DNA of 64,000 nucleotides, from NCBI GenBank assembly GCA_963732225.1, contig CAVSYR010000002.1:62001-126000 (forward strand), written 5' to 3'. A program made the position numbers and the translations under genes. Positions 26,623 to 35,781 of this stretch are shown here, one piece after another (within the stretch, counting starts at the first letter, position 1; every line of letters begins with the position of its first letter). Source of the DNA: VRUE01 sp963732225 (lineage in GTDB: Bacteria > Actinomycetota > Thermoleophilia > Solirubrobacterales > 70-9). The notes beneath the pieces are model-generated. The model ran no database searches, was not told where the DNA came from, and saw only the letters and a program-made list of their open reading frames with translations.

Positions 26623-27949
26623 GCTCTTGGCGCTTGGCGTCTCGCACAAGACGGCGCCGCTCGACCTGCGCGAGCGGCTCTCGCTGACCGAGGGCCGCGC
26701 CGCCGGCGCCCTGCGCGAGCTGACCGAGGTCGCCGGCATCCACGAGGCCGCGGCGATCTCGACCTGCAACCGCACCGAGCTCTACCTCGTCGTCTCCGAC
26801 CCGGTCGAGGCCGAGTCGACGGCGCTCGGCGTGCTCACTCGCCAGGCTGAGATCCGCCCTACCGAGCTGCTCGGCCACCTCTACTCGCTGCGCTCCGGCG
26901 AGGCGGTCCGCCACCTCTTCCGCGTCACCGCCGGGCTCGACTCGATGATCCTCGGCGAGGCCGAGATCCAGGGCCAGGTCAAGCGCGCCTACGAGCTGGC
27001 CCTGGTCGAGGGCGGCACCGGGCCGATCCTCAACCGCCTCTTCCGCGGCGCCCTCGCCGCCGGGGGCAGGGCCCGTGATGAGACCGGGATCAGCAAGAAG
27101 AACGTCTCGATCCCCTCGGTCGCGGTCGAGCTGGCGCGGCGCACTCTGGGCGACCTCAGTGACCGCCGCGTGCTCGTCGTCGGCGCCGGCGAGACCGCCG
27201 AGCTGCTCGCCCGCGCCCTGGTCAGCCGCGGCGTCGCCACCGTCTTCGTCGCCAATCGCCACTACGACCGCGCGATCGGCCTTGCCCAGCGCTTCGATGG
27301 CAACGCGGTCCGCTTCGAGGAGCTGCCCGAGCAGCTCGAGCAGGCCGACATCGTCGTCTCGGCGACCAACTCCCCACACCACATCGTCGAGCGCGACGAC
27401 CTCGAGCAGGTGATGGCGACCCGCGGGGGCCGCCCATTGCTGCTGGTCGATATCGCCGTGCCGCGCGACATCGAGCCGGCCTGCCGCGAGATCGCCGGGG
27501 TCAGCCTGCACGACATCGACGACGTCCAGCAGATCATCGAACGCAACACCAGCGGCCGCGAGGCCGAGGCGCGCCGGGCCGAGCGCCTGCTCGACGCCGA
27601 GCAGGATCGCTTCGAGCGCTGGCTCGCCTCGCTCGAGGTGGTGCCGACGATCGCCGCCCTGCGCGAGCGCGCCGACGAGGTCGTGCGTCGGGTGCTGGCC
27701 GAGAACGACGGTCGCTGGGAGGAGCTCAGCGAGGCCGACCGCGAGCGGCTGAGCGTGATGGCCAAGGCGATCGCCTCGCGACTGCTGCACGAGCCGACGC
27801 TGCGGATGAAGCGGAGCGCGGGAAGCGATGAGGCTTACCTGTACGTCAGTGCGCTGCGCGAGCTGTTTGGGCTGGACGTCGAGACCGAGCCTGAGGCCGA
27901 AGACGGGGCCTCGAACGTGACAGAGCTGCGCCGCCGCAAATCCAGTTGA
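26615..27949 (+). CDS. hemA: Glutamyl-tRNA reductase
   Basis: ATG at 26615 gives 444 residues. ISTCNRTELY holds the catalytic Cys (about residue 50), RHLFRVTAGLDSMILGEAEIQGQVKRAYE is the substrate-binding signature, and VLVVGAGETAELLARAL is the NADPH-binding loop. It makes glutamate-1-semialdehyde, the first committed step of C5 tetrapyrrole synthesis. It overlaps the CcmD-like gene by 8 and hemC by 4 bases, tying heme supply to cytochrome maturation in one transcript. Confidence 0.95.
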   Translation: MSELLALGVSHKTAPLDLRERLSLTEGRAAGALRELTEVAGIHEAAAISTCNRTELYLVVSDPVEAESTALGVLTRQAEIRPTELLGHLYSLRSGEAVRHLFRVTAGLDSMILGEAEIQGQVKRAYELALVEGGTGPILNRLFRGALAAGGRARDETGISKKNVSIPSVAVELARRTLGDLSDRRVLVVGAGETAELLARALVSRGVATVFVANRHYDRAIGLAQRFDGNAVRFEELPEQLEQADIVVSATNSPHHIVERDDLEQVMATRGGRPLLLVDIAVPRDIEPACREIAGVSLHDIDDVQQIIERNTSGREAEARRAERLLDAEQDRFERWLASLEVVPTIAALRERADEVVRRVLAENDGRWEELSEADRERLSVMAKAIASRLLHEPTLRMKRSAGSDEAYLYVSALRELFGLDVETEPEAEDGASNVTELRRRKSS

Positions 27950-28830
27950 CCCTGCGGATCGCGACCCGCGGCAGCAAGCTGGCCTTGGCCCAAGCCGGGC
28001 AGGTCGCTGAGATGCTCGGGGGAGCTGAGCTGGTGCAGGTTGCTTCTGACGGCGGCGCTGAGGACAAGGCGCGGTTCGTGCGCGGGGTCGAGCAAGCGCT
28101 TCTCGCGGGCGAGGCGGAGATTGGGGTGCACTCGGCCAAGGATCTGCCGGCGGAGTTGACAGAGGGGTTGATGCTGGCGGCGGTGCCGAAGCGGGAGGAC
28201 GCGCGGGACGCCTGGATCGGGGTCGGGTCTTCGCTTGATGAGGTTCCCAGGGGGACGAAGGTGGGGACCGCGAGCTTGCGGCGGCAGGCGCAACTGCTGG
28301 CGGTGCGGCCCGATCTTGAGGTGAGGGAGCTGCATGGCAATGTGGATACGCGGCTGGGCAAGCTCGCCGAAGGTGAGCTTGATGCGATCGTGCTCGCGGT
28401 CGCCGGGCTGCGCCGGCTCGGGCGGGCAGATGAGATTGCCTTTCCGATTCCGGAGGAGGCAATGACCCCAGCTGCTGGGCAGGGATCGCTGCTGCTGCAG
28501 ATCCGCAACGAGGATGAGGACGCCTTGCGGGCGGTCGACCCGATCGTCGATGAAGCGGCGCTGCGCGAGTTGACCGCTGAGCGGACCGTCGTCGCTCTGC
28601 TCGGTGCTGGCTGCGCCAGCCCGATCGGCGTCCACGGCAGGGTCGATGCGCAGAACGACCGGATGCGGCTGGACGCTTTCGTCGGCCTGCCCGACGGCAG
28701 CGAGTGGGTGCGCGACAGCGTCGAGGGCGACTCGACCGAGCCGACCGCGCTCGGCGCCGAGCTGGCCCAGCGCCTGATCGGCGCCGGTGCCCGCGAGCTG
28801 CTCGAGCGGGCCGAGGAGATGGCCGCATGA
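27946..28830 (+). CDS. hemC: Porphobilinogen deaminase (hydroxymethylbilane synthase)
   Basis: TTG at 27946 overlaps the hemA stop (TTGA). The product has 294 residues. LRIATRGSKLALAQA, the HSAKDLP motif, GTASLRRQAQ and the cofactor-attachment Cys in GAGCASPIG are all present. It joins four porphobilinogens into hydroxymethylbilane. Confidence 0.94.
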   Translation: MTLRIATRGSKLALAQAGQVAEMLGGAELVQVASDGGAEDKARFVRGVEQALLAGEAEIGVHSAKDLPAELTEGLMLAAVPKREDARDAWIGVGSSLDEVPRGTKVGTASLRRQAQLLAVRPDLEVRELHGNVDTRLGKLAEGELDAIVLAVAGLRRLGRADEIAFPIPEEAMTPAAGQGSLLLQIRNEDEDALRAVDPIVDEAALRELTAERTVVALLGAGCASPIGVHGRVDAQNDRMRLDAFVGLPDGSEWVRDSVEGDSTEPTALGAELAQRLIGAGARELLERAEEMAA

Positions 28831-28833
28831 TCC

Positions 28834-28880
28834 TTCCGGTGCGCTTTATCCCCCTATACCGAGGAAAAGGCGCACCGGAA
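28834..28880 (+). promoter_or_regulatory. Hairpin enclosing the ribosome site and start of cobA-hemD
   Basis: TTCCGGTGCGC (28834-28844) pairs perfectly with GCGCACCGGAA (28870-28880), 11 base pairs. The 25-base loop contains the GAGGAAAAG ribosome-binding sequence, and the last stem base is the A of the ATG start. The structure could limit translation of the fusion enzyme relative to hemC, or act as an intercistronic processing or attenuation site. Confidence 0.5.
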
Positions 28881-30382
28881 TGACGGCGCGGGCGGGAGTT
28901 GTCTACCTCGTCGGGGCGGGTCCGGGGGATCCCGGCCTGATGACGGCGCGATCGCTGGCGCTGATCGGCTCGGCTGACGCGATCTACTACGACCGGCTGA
29001 TCCCGCCGGGGGCGCTCGACGGGGCGCGCGAGGACGCCGAGTTGGTCTACGTCGGCAAGGCGCCCGGCGTACCCTCGGTGCCGCAGGAGGAGATCGGCGA
29101 GCGGCTGATCGAGGCGGCACAGGCAGGCAAGAGCGTTGTACGGCTGAAGGGTGGCGACCCCTTCGTCTTTGGCCGCGGCGGCGAGGAGGGTGAGGCGCTG
29201 CGCGAGGCGGGAGTCGAGTTCGAGCTGGTGCCGGGAATCACGGCTGGGGTCGCGGCCAGCGCCTACGCCGGCATCCCGGTCACCCACCGCGACGACGCCT
29301 CCGCGGTCGCCTTCGTCACCGGCCACGAGGACCCCGAGAAGGAGGAGAGCGCGCTCGACTGGGAGGCGCTCGCCCGCTTCCCCGGCACGCTCGTCTTCTA
29401 CATGGGCGTCAAGCGCCTGGGCGACAACGCCGCCGCCTTGATCGCCGCCGGTCGCGACGCCGACCAGCCGGCGGCGGCGATCGAACGCGGCACGATGGAG
29501 GGCCAGCGCAGCGTCGTCGCCACGCTCGGCACGCTGGCCGAAGCGGTCGAGCGCGAGGAGGTCAAGGCTCCCGCCCTGATCGTCGTCGGCCCGGTGGTTG
29601 CTCGGCGCGAGTCGCTGGCCTGGCTGGAGCGCCGGCCGCTCTACGGCCGCCGCGTCGTCGTCACCCGCGCCCGCGCCCAGGCCAGTGGGCTGGCCAAGAC
29701 CCTGCGCAACCTCGGCGCCGAGGTGGTCGAGTTGCCGGCGATCCGGATCGAGCCGACGATCGAGAGCGACCAGGTTCAGAGCGCCGTCGAGCAGATCGGC
29801 GAGTACTCCCTGATCGTCCTCACCAGCCCCAACGGGGTTCGCCTGCTCTTCGAGGCGATGCGGAATGCCGGGCTCGACGCCCGCGCCCTCTCCGGTGCGA
29901 CGGTTGCTGCGATCGGCCCCGGCACGGCGCGGGCCCTGGCGAAGTGCGGCATCAGCGCCGATATCGTCCCGGAGCGCTTCGTCGCCGAGTCGCTGGTCGA
30001 GTCGCTGGCAGCGGTCGAGGTCGGCGGCAAGCGCGTCCTCGTCGCCCGCGCCGCCGACGCCCGCGACGTCATCCCCGAGCACCTCGAGGGCCGCAGCGCC
30101 GAGGTCGACGTCGTGCCCCTCTACGAGACCGTGCGCGAGGAGCCCAGCGCCGAGTCAGTCGAGGCCGCCCAGGCCGCCGACTACGTCACCTTCACCTCGT
30201 CCTCGACCGTGCGCAACTTGACCGAGGCACTCGGCGAACGTTTTCCCAAAGACGCTCGCATCGTCTCGATCGGCCCAGTTACGAGCGAGGCAATCGTCGA
30301 CGCCGGCCTCGAGGTAGACGTCGAAGCCGAGCGCCACGACATCGACGGCCTCGTCGCCGCCCTGCTCGCCGACGCCGGATGA
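28880..30382 (+). CDS. cobA-hemD: Uroporphyrinogen-III C-methyltransferase / uroporphyrinogen-III synthase fusion
   Basis: ATG at 28880 gives 500 residues. Residues 1-245 are CobA/SUMT: VYLVGAGPGDPGLMT, then RLKGGDPFVFGRGGEE and VPGITAGVAASAYAGIPVTHRD. Residues ~250-500 are HemD: GRRVVVTRARAQASGL and YVTFTSSSTVRNL. HemD closes hydroxymethylbilane to uroporphyrinogen III, and CobA methylates it to precorrin-2 toward siroheme or B12. The fusion is common in actinobacteria and Firmicutes. It overlaps birA by 4 bases. Confidence 0.93.
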   Translation: MTARAGVVYLVGAGPGDPGLMTARSLALIGSADAIYYDRLIPPGALDGAREDAELVYVGKAPGVPSVPQEEIGERLIEAAQAGKSVVRLKGGDPFVFGRGGEEGEALREAGVEFELVPGITAGVAASAYAGIPVTHRDDASAVAFVTGHEDPEKEESALDWEALARFPGTLVFYMGVKRLGDNAAALIAAGRDADQPAAAIERGTMEGQRSVVATLGTLAEAVEREEVKAPALIVVGPVVARRESLAWLERRPLYGRRVVVTRARAQASGLAKTLRNLGAEVVELPAIRIEPTIESDQVQSAVEQIGEYSLIVLTSPNGVRLLFEAMRNAGLDARALSGATVAAIGPGTARALAKCGISADIVPERFVAESLVESLAAVEVGGKRVLVARAADARDVIPEHLEGRSAEVDVVPLYETVREEPSAESVEAAQAADYVTFTSSSTVRNLTEALGERFPKDARIVSIGPVTSEAIVDAGLEVDVEAERHDIDGLVAALLADAG

Positions 30383-31077
30383 CCTTCGGGTCCCCCCACC
30401 GTCACTACCGCGTCACGGACTCGACCAATACTCGTGCTCGCGAGTTGGTCGAAGCGGGAGCGCCCGGTGGCACCGTCGTCACCGCTCGCGAACAAACCGC
30501 CGGCAGGGGGCGCGTCGGGCGGGTCTGGACGGCACCTGAGGGCAAGGCGCTGCTCTACTCGGCAATCCTGCGCCCGCTCGACCAGCGCCACCTGCTGCTT
30601 CCGCTCTCGGTCCCTCTGGCCGTCTGCGCCGCCGCCGAGGCGCTGCACCCCGGCAGCGAGTGCATGGTCAAGTGGCCAAACGACGTCTGGCTCGAGGGCC
30701 GCAAGCTCGCCGGCATCCTGATCGAGGCCAAGCCCCAGGACGGCTGGGCGGTGATCGGCATCGGCCTCAACCTCTCGATCGAGCCCGAGGAGTTCCCCGA
30801 CGACCTGCGCCAGCCGGCGATCTCACTCGGCGGCGGGGTCACTCCCGAAGCAGCCAGGCACAAGCTCGATGCGCAGCTGACCCACTGGACCTACGCGCCG
30901 GAGGACGACGTACTCAGTGAGTGGCGTCGCCGCGACGGGCTACTCGGGCGCGAGGTCGCCTGGGAGGAAGGCTCAGGCGTCGCCGACGGAATCGACGACC
31001 GCGGCAACCTCATCGTTGCCGTTGCTGGCGGCGCCAGCGTCAGCCTCGGAGCCGGCGAGGTCCAGCTGCGCCTCTGA
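30379..31077 (+). CDS. birA: Biotin--[acetyl-CoA-carboxylase] ligase
   Basis: ATG at 30379 overlaps the HemD stop (ATGA), giving 232 residues. TDSTNTRARELV, the catalytic loop GRGRVGRVW, the lysine motif VKWPNDVW and the ILIEAK strand define the biotin ligase core. The C-terminal SH3-like domain (GREVAWEEG...) is complete. There is no N-terminal helix-turn-helix, so it is a ligase only, not a repressor. Its last 105 bases overlap the 3' end of the convergent helicase gene. Confidence 0.92.
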   Translation: MTFGSPHRHYRVTDSTNTRARELVEAGAPGGTVVTAREQTAGRGRVGRVWTAPEGKALLYSAILRPLDQRHLLLPLSVPLAVCAAAEALHPGSECMVKWPNDVWLEGRKLAGILIEAKPQDGWAVIGIGLNLSIEPEEFPDDLRQPAISLGGGVTPEAARHKLDAQLTHWTYAPEDDVLSEWRRRDGLLGREVAWEEGSGVADGIDDRGNLIVAVAGGASVSLGAGEVQLRL

Positions 31078-33684
31078 GCCTTTGGCGGGTCTTTTCGCCC
31101 GTTTGCGGCGCCGTTTCGGTTTGGCGGCTTTCTTGACCTCGGCACCATTGCCCTGACCCGAGTCGCGCTCCGTATCGGTGCCCTCAGGGGAATCGCTTCT
31201 CTCGTTAGCCGCGGCCGCCTCGCCGTTCGCCGGCGCCCCGTCCCGCTTCGGCCGCTTCTTGCCGCGTTTGTTGCGCCGCTTGCCGCCCTTGGGGAAATTG
31301 CGCAGCAGCTCGCGGGCGATCGCCGAGGGCTTGCGGGCCATCCGCATCCGCGCCCCGCGCAGCACCTCTTCGCCCTCGGGCGTGTGCGAGACCGCTCCGG
31401 CAAGCAGCGCCACGGCGAGGCGGCGGTCCTGTTTGCGGGCGGAATGCACCAGGCGCCGCGCGTTACGCCCGTGCGCCCGGCCCGAGGAGTTGACCAGCAG
31501 GCCGAGCAGCCGCTTCGTCTCCGGCCAGCGCTGCACCGCATACTCTTCGTGCAGCTCGGGGGTGTAGGAGGCGAGCCGCCAGACCCAGGCCTGAGCCTGG
31601 TCGCGGCGACCGATCCGCTTGTCGACCAGGGCCTGCAACAGGGTCCGCGTGCCGGCCCGCTTGTCGTCGCGGCTCCAGGTGCCGACGATGTCGATCGCGT
31701 CGTCGAAGGCGTCGGCGTCGCCGAGGTCGGCGATCTCGCTCAGCGCTTTCAGTTTCAGCTGCGAGGTGCGGTTGCGCTGTACGCAGGTGAGCAGGAAGCG
31801 GCGCTTCAGCTCCTGCGAGCCGGAGCCCTGCAGGATCGCCCGCGCCCGCCGCCAGCCCTGCGGGTTGACCCGCGCCCCGGCCAGCGCCGCCCAGGCGTGC
31901 TGCTCGGCGTGATCGAGGTTCTCGACCGCGATCCGCCAGAGCTCGCGTTCGAGCACCTGCATGCGCCGCTCCTCCTCGCCGGAGACCGGCACAATTCGCC
32001 GCTCGACCCGGATCCGCCGCCCGCGCGAGCGCCGCACCGGCCCGATCACGATCGCGCCCCCGCGGTAGACGTCGCGGTCGAGCAGGCTGTGCAGGGTGAT
32101 GATCGTCTCGTCGTGGGTGGTCGCCGGGTGGACGAAGTCGATGACCAGGCCCGCCTCCTTACCCGGCGCGCGCCGGGTCACGCGGCCGACCCGCTGCTGG
32201 TAGATCCGCCGCGAGGCGGTCGGCGCCAGGTGCATGCAGAGCGTCGCCCGCGGCGAGTTCCAGCCCTCGGCGAGCAGCATCGCGTTGCAGAGCACGTCGA
32301 CCTCACCGCGCTCGAAGCCGGCGAGGATCTCGGCCAGTTCGCGCTTCGGCGTCTCGCCGGAGACAGCCCGCGCGGTGACGCCGGCCGCCTGCAGCGCCCG
32401 CGCCACGTTCTTGGCGTGCTGCACGCCGGCGGTGTAGAGGACGCCGGGCATGCCGTCGAAGCGGGTCTTGTAAAGGTCGGCGATGGCGACGTTGAAGGGC
32501 TCCTGGTCCAGCAGCGCGGCCAGCTCCTCCTGGTCGAAGTCCTGGTCGACCTCGCCCTTTCGCAGCGGCACCTTGGCGATCGTCCGCACGCCCGGGCCGG
32601 GCGGGATGCGCATGCAGCGCAGCGGCGAGATCACGCCGCGGCGGGCCGCCTGGATCAAGTCAAAGCGCGAGGTCTGGGTCGGGAAGAGGTCGGCGACGTG
32701 GCGGGCGATCAGCGCCCCGGTCGCGGTCATGCCGATGAAGACCGGGCCGGTCCAGGCGCGGATGCAGGCGCTGGTCTTCTCGCCGAGCGCGGTGTGCGCC
32801 TCGTCGCAGATCACGATCGAGTAGGCGTCGGAGATTTTCTTGTGGTTGCGGACGAACCACTGGTAGGTCTCGACCGTGACCGGGCCGTCGGGATCGTCGC
32901 GGTCCCCCATCAGCGGTGGGCGCAGGCGCTCCTTGTAACCGCGGTCGGAAATCTCGCCGATGAACTGGTCGACCAGGTTGCGGCGGTGGGTGAGGATCAG
33001 GACGCCGCCGGTGCGGGTGGCATCGATGAAGCCGACCGCGGCGACGGTCTTGCCGGCGCCGGTCGCGTGCTCGAACCAGAAGCGCCGCTCGGCGCCGGGA
33101 TCGTCGGGCGCCTCCTCGATCACCTCCTCGTCCTCGGCGGGCTGCTCTTCCCAGTCCTGCGGCTCCTCGTCGGGGGCCAGCTCCTCGTCCTCTTCGTCGA
33201 GCTCGACCTCGCCGTTGGCATCGGCATCCTCGTCTTCGGCGTCAGCCTTGGCCGCCTTCTTGGCCGGCGTTGCTTTCTCCGCCGCGGCGGCCGAACCGTT
33301 GGCCTTCGCCTTGTCGTTCGCTTCGTCACCGATCGCGACCTGCTGCTCGGCCATCAGCTCGGTCAGCGTGCCGGAGAGCGCGTCGACCTGGTGCGGGTTC
33401 AGTTCGGCGCCGTCGCGCAGCTTCGGCGGTTCGTCGGCGAGCAGGCGCTCCAGGCCCAGGAGCAGGGAGAAATCGCGGCGCCACTGGATCGAGGGGTCCT
33501 CGAGCCCCTGGTCGAGCTCGGCCAAAGCGGCATCCAGAGCCCGGCGGCGGGCGGTGCCGGGCGCAAGCGCCTCCGGCCCCTCGCCGTCGAGCAGGAAGGG
33601 CTCGCGGGCGAACTTCGCCGCCCGATCGATATCGGCGCTAGATGGAACTGCCGCCGGCGCGGCAACTTCGCTGGTCTTGGCCAT
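30973..33684 (-). CDS. Large SF2 DEAD/DEAH-box helicase with acidic insertion and basic tail
   Basis: ATG at 33682-33684 gives 903 residues. The NPHQVDAL element (about 96-103) is separated from the Walker A HATGAGKT (about 206-213) by ~100 residues of Ala/Lys- then Asp/Glu-rich low-complexity sequence, where most relatives have about 25. Motif II is CDEAH. The second RecA domain shows LLAEGWNSPRATLCMHL and QQRVGRVTRR. The last ~100 residues are Lys/Arg-rich. Possibly a DNA or RNA helicase of the restriction-type or UvrB-like SF2 group. The role is unknown. Confidence 0.8.
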   Translation of the reverse strand: MAKTSEVAAPAAVPSSADIDRAAKFAREPFLLDGEGPEALAPGTARRRALDAALAELDQGLEDPSIQWRRDFSLLLGLERLLADEPPKLRDGAELNPHQVDALSGTLTELMAEQQVAIGDEANDKAKANGSAAAAEKATPAKKAAKADAEDEDADANGEVELDEEDEELAPDEEPQDWEEQPAEDEEVIEEAPDDPGAERRFWFEHATGAGKTVAAVGFIDATRTGGVLILTHRRNLVDQFIGEISDRGYKERLRPPLMGDRDDPDGPVTVETYQWFVRNHKKISDAYSIVICDEAHTALGEKTSACIRAWTGPVFIGMTATGALIARHVADLFPTQTSRFDLIQAARRGVISPLRCMRIPPGPGVRTIAKVPLRKGEVDQDFDQEELAALLDQEPFNVAIADLYKTRFDGMPGVLYTAGVQHAKNVARALQAAGVTARAVSGETPKRELAEILAGFERGEVDVLCNAMLLAEGWNSPRATLCMHLAPTASRRIYQQRVGRVTRRAPGKEAGLVIDFVHPATTHDETIITLHSLLDRDVYRGGAIVIGPVRRSRGRRIRVERRIVPVSGEEERRMQVLERELWRIAVENLDHAEQHAWAALAGARVNPQGWRRARAILQGSGSQELKRRFLLTCVQRNRTSQLKLKALSEIADLGDADAFDDAIDIVGTWSRDDKRAGTRTLLQALVDKRIGRRDQAQAWVWRLASYTPELHEEYAVQRWPETKRLLGLLVNSSGRAHGRNARRLVHSARKQDRRLAVALLAGAVSHTPEGEEVLRGARMRMARKPSAIARELLRNFPKGGKRRNKRGKKRPKRDGAPANGEAAAANERSDSPEGTDTERDSGQGNGAEVKKAAKPKRRRKRAKRPAKGSEAQLDLAGSEADAGAASNGNDEVAAVVDSVGDA

Positions 33685-33837
33685 GAAGGCTTTCGGGTTT
33701 AGTCCCCGCCGCGATGGATGACGGGCGGGACACTTAGACGAGGAATGCCGGGAGTCGGCCTCACTGCCTCCCCCCAGCGCTCTCACAAGCGGTTCGCATG
33801 AAGCAGCGAACCGAACATACGTATTGTAATCAAGGAA

Positions 33838-34434
33838 TTGAAGAAAAAGGGACGACAGTTCGTGATCGGTCTGATCTCGGTCGCGGTGGTGGGGCTGCTG
33901 GCGGTCGGTTGTGGCGCCGACAGCGGCGGTGATTACGGCGGCCAGCACCCCGACTACGCCAAGGCGCTTGCCGGCGCGCCGGCGCCGCTCGCCGCTCTAT
34001 ATAAGGAAAGCGACAAGCTCCTGCCGGGCGGCTCGAGCGCCTTCGAACACCGCCTCGCCGCGCTCAAGGGCTACCCGGTCGTGGTCAATGTCTGGGCCTC
34101 CTGGTGCGGGCCCTGCCGCTTCGAGTTCCCCACCCTGCAGAAGGCCTCCGCCACCTACGGCAAGAAGGTCGCCTTCCTCGGCGTCAACAGCCAGGACTCC
34201 AACGCCGGCGCCGAAACCTTCCTCGAAGAGGCGCCGCTGCCCTATCCGAGCTACACCGACGGCAACCAGGAAATAGCCCACGCGATCGGCGCTGGCACCG
34301 GTCTCCCCGACACCGCCTTCTACGCCAGCAACGGCAGCCTCTGCTACCTCAAGCAGGGCCCCTACACCGAGCACGCCGAACTGGCGGCCGACATTCAGCG
34401 CTTCGCCCTGCGCGAAGAATGCGAAAGCGGATAA
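33838..34434 (+). CDS. TlpA/ResA-like thioredoxin-fold lipoprotein
   Basis: TTG at 33838 with AAGGA upstream gives 198 residues. The N-terminus KKKGRQFVIGLISVAVVGLLAVGC has a lipobox with Cys25, so it is a membrane lipoprotein. VVVNVWASWCGPCRFEFPTL holds the CGPC redox active site, and LPDTAFY contains a cis-Pro-type loop. Such proteins reduce apocytochrome c or other extracytoplasmic disulfides, which fits the Ccm genes 8 kb away. Confidence 0.87.
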   Translation: MKKKGRQFVIGLISVAVVGLLAVGCGADSGGDYGGQHPDYAKALAGAPAPLAALYKESDKLLPGGSSAFEHRLAALKGYPVVVNVWASWCGPCRFEFPTLQKASATYGKKVAFLGVNSQDSNAGAETFLEEAPLPYPSYTDGNQEIAHAIGAGTGLPDTAFYASNGSLCYLKQGPYTEHAELAADIQRFALREECESG

Positions 34435-34441
34435 TCGGCCT

Positions 34442-34921
34442 ATGGACTCAGCCGCAATCGTCGCAGCGCTCGGTGTCGGCCTGCTCGTCGCCGAGCTGCT
34501 GCTCTCGACCGGCGGCGTGCTGGCGGCGCTCGGCGCGCTCGGCCTGATCGTCGGCGGGGTGCTGGCGCTGGAGTCCGACAGCAGTGCCGCCGACTACGTC
34601 GGTCCGGCGCTGATCGCGCTCGGCCTGCTCTCCCTCGTCGCCTTCTACTTCATCACCCGCAAGGTGATCGAGGCCCATCGCGACCAGCCAGTGCGCACCG
34701 GCACCGAGGAGCTGATCGGCTCACTCGCCGAGGCGCGCAGCGACATCGACCCCGACGGCCGAGTCTGGGCCGAGGGGACTGTCTGGAGCGCTCGCCTGGC
34801 CGACGGCGGGGCGGCGGTACGGCTGGGGGATAGAGTCAGGGTCGATGCGGTGGACGGGCTGACCCTGGTGGTCCACCCCGAGCCGACACCCGCCGGCAAG
34901 GCCAAAGAAGGAGCAAGCTGA
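34442..34921 (+). CDS. NfeD-like membrane protein
   Basis: A 159-residue protein with three hydrophobic segments in the first 80 residues and a C-terminal OB-fold domain (LIGSLAEARSDIDPDGRVWAEGTVWSA...GDRVRVDAVDGLTLVV), the standard short NfeD layout. Short NfeD proteins pair with SPFH proteins, and the slipin gene follows with a 1-base overlap. Confidence 0.85.
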   Translation: MDSAAIVAALGVGLLVAELLLSTGGVLAALGALGLIVGGVLALESDSSAADYVGPALIALGLLSLVAFYFITRKVIEAHRDQPVRTGTEELIGSLAEARSDIDPDGRVWAEGTVWSARLADGGAAVRLGDRVRVDAVDGLTLVVHPEPTPAGKAKEGAS

Positions 34922-35781
34922 TGGCAGCAGCACTCGGAGTCCTGATCATCATCGCCTTCTTCGTCGTGATCGCGCTCGGCACCTCGGTGCGGGTGCTGCG
35001 CGAGTACGAGCGCGGCGTGATCTTCCGCCTCGGCCGCCTGATCGCCACCAAGGGGCCGGGGCTGATCCTGCTGATTCCGCTGATCGACCGCATGGTCAAG
35101 GTCGACCTGCGCACGGTGACGCTGAACATCCCGCCGCAGGAGGTGATCACCCGCGACAACGTGCCGGCCAGCGTCAACGCCGTCGCCTACTTCCGCGTGG
35201 TCGACTCCAACCGGGCGATCGTCGAGGTCGAAAACTTCCTCATCGCCACCTCGCAGATCTCGCAGACGGCGCTGCGCTCGGTGCTCGGCAAGGCCGAGTT
35301 CGACCAGCTGCTCTCCGAGCGCGAGCGGCTCAACGAAGAGCTGCAGAAGATCATCGACGAGTCGACCGAGCCCTGGGGCGTGAAGGTGACCGCGGTCGAG
35401 ATCAAGGACGTCGAAATCCCCGAGCAGATGCAGCGGGCGATCGCGCGCCAGGCGGAGGCCGAGCGCGAGCGCCGCGCCAAGATCATCAACTCCGAGGGCG
35501 AGTTCCAGGCGGCGCAGAAGCTCACCGACGCGGCCGACATCATCAGCACCAACCCGGCCTCGCTGCAGCTGCGCTACCTGCAGACGCTGCTGGAAATCGG
35601 CAGCAACCAGAACACGACGGTGGTCTTCCCGCTGCCGATGGACATGATCGAACCGTTCCTGGGCGGCGAGCAGGGCAGGAAAAGGCCGAAGCCGCCCGGC
35701 CCACCGGCGTCGCCGCCTGCTGAGCCGCCCCCACCGCCGCCCGTCGAGCCCGAGCCCGACCTGCCACCCTCCCGCTCCTGA
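34921..35781 (+). CDS. Slipin (stomatin-like SPFH protein)
   Basis: A 286-residue protein with an N-terminal membrane segment (about 5-25). The SPFH/band-7 domain contains YERGVIFRLGRL and KGPGLILLIPLIDRMVKVDLR, followed by the helical AIARQAEAERERRAKIINSEGE stretch typical of slipins. A Pro-rich C-terminal tail (about 255-286) is unusual in composition. It likely assembles membrane microdomain complexes with NfeD. The stop overlaps the CTG start proposed for the next gene. Confidence 0.9.
   Translation: MAAALGVLIIIAFFVVIALGTSVRVLREYERGVIFRLGRLIATKGPGLILLIPLIDRMVKVDLRTVTLNIPPQEVITRDNVPASVNAVAYFRVVDSNRAIVEVENFLIATSQISQTALRSVLGKAEFDQLLSERERLNEELQKIIDESTEPWGVKVTAVEIKDVEIPEQMQRAIARQAEAERERRAKIINSEGEFQAAQKLTDAADIISTNPASLQLRYLQTLLEIGSNQNTTVVFPLPMDMIEPFLGGEQGRKRPKPPGPPASPPAEPPPPPPVEPEPDLPPSRS

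Noticed and set aside
26606..30082. Very long (1158-codon) minus-strand open frame
   Set aside because: It lies opposite hemA, hemC and cobA-hemD, whose motifs are unmistakable; the composition is typical of an antisense shadow in high-GC DNA.
31384..33702. 772-codon plus-strand open frame opposite the helicase
   Set aside because: Helicase motifs on the minus strand are clear; the plus-strand reading is a shadow.
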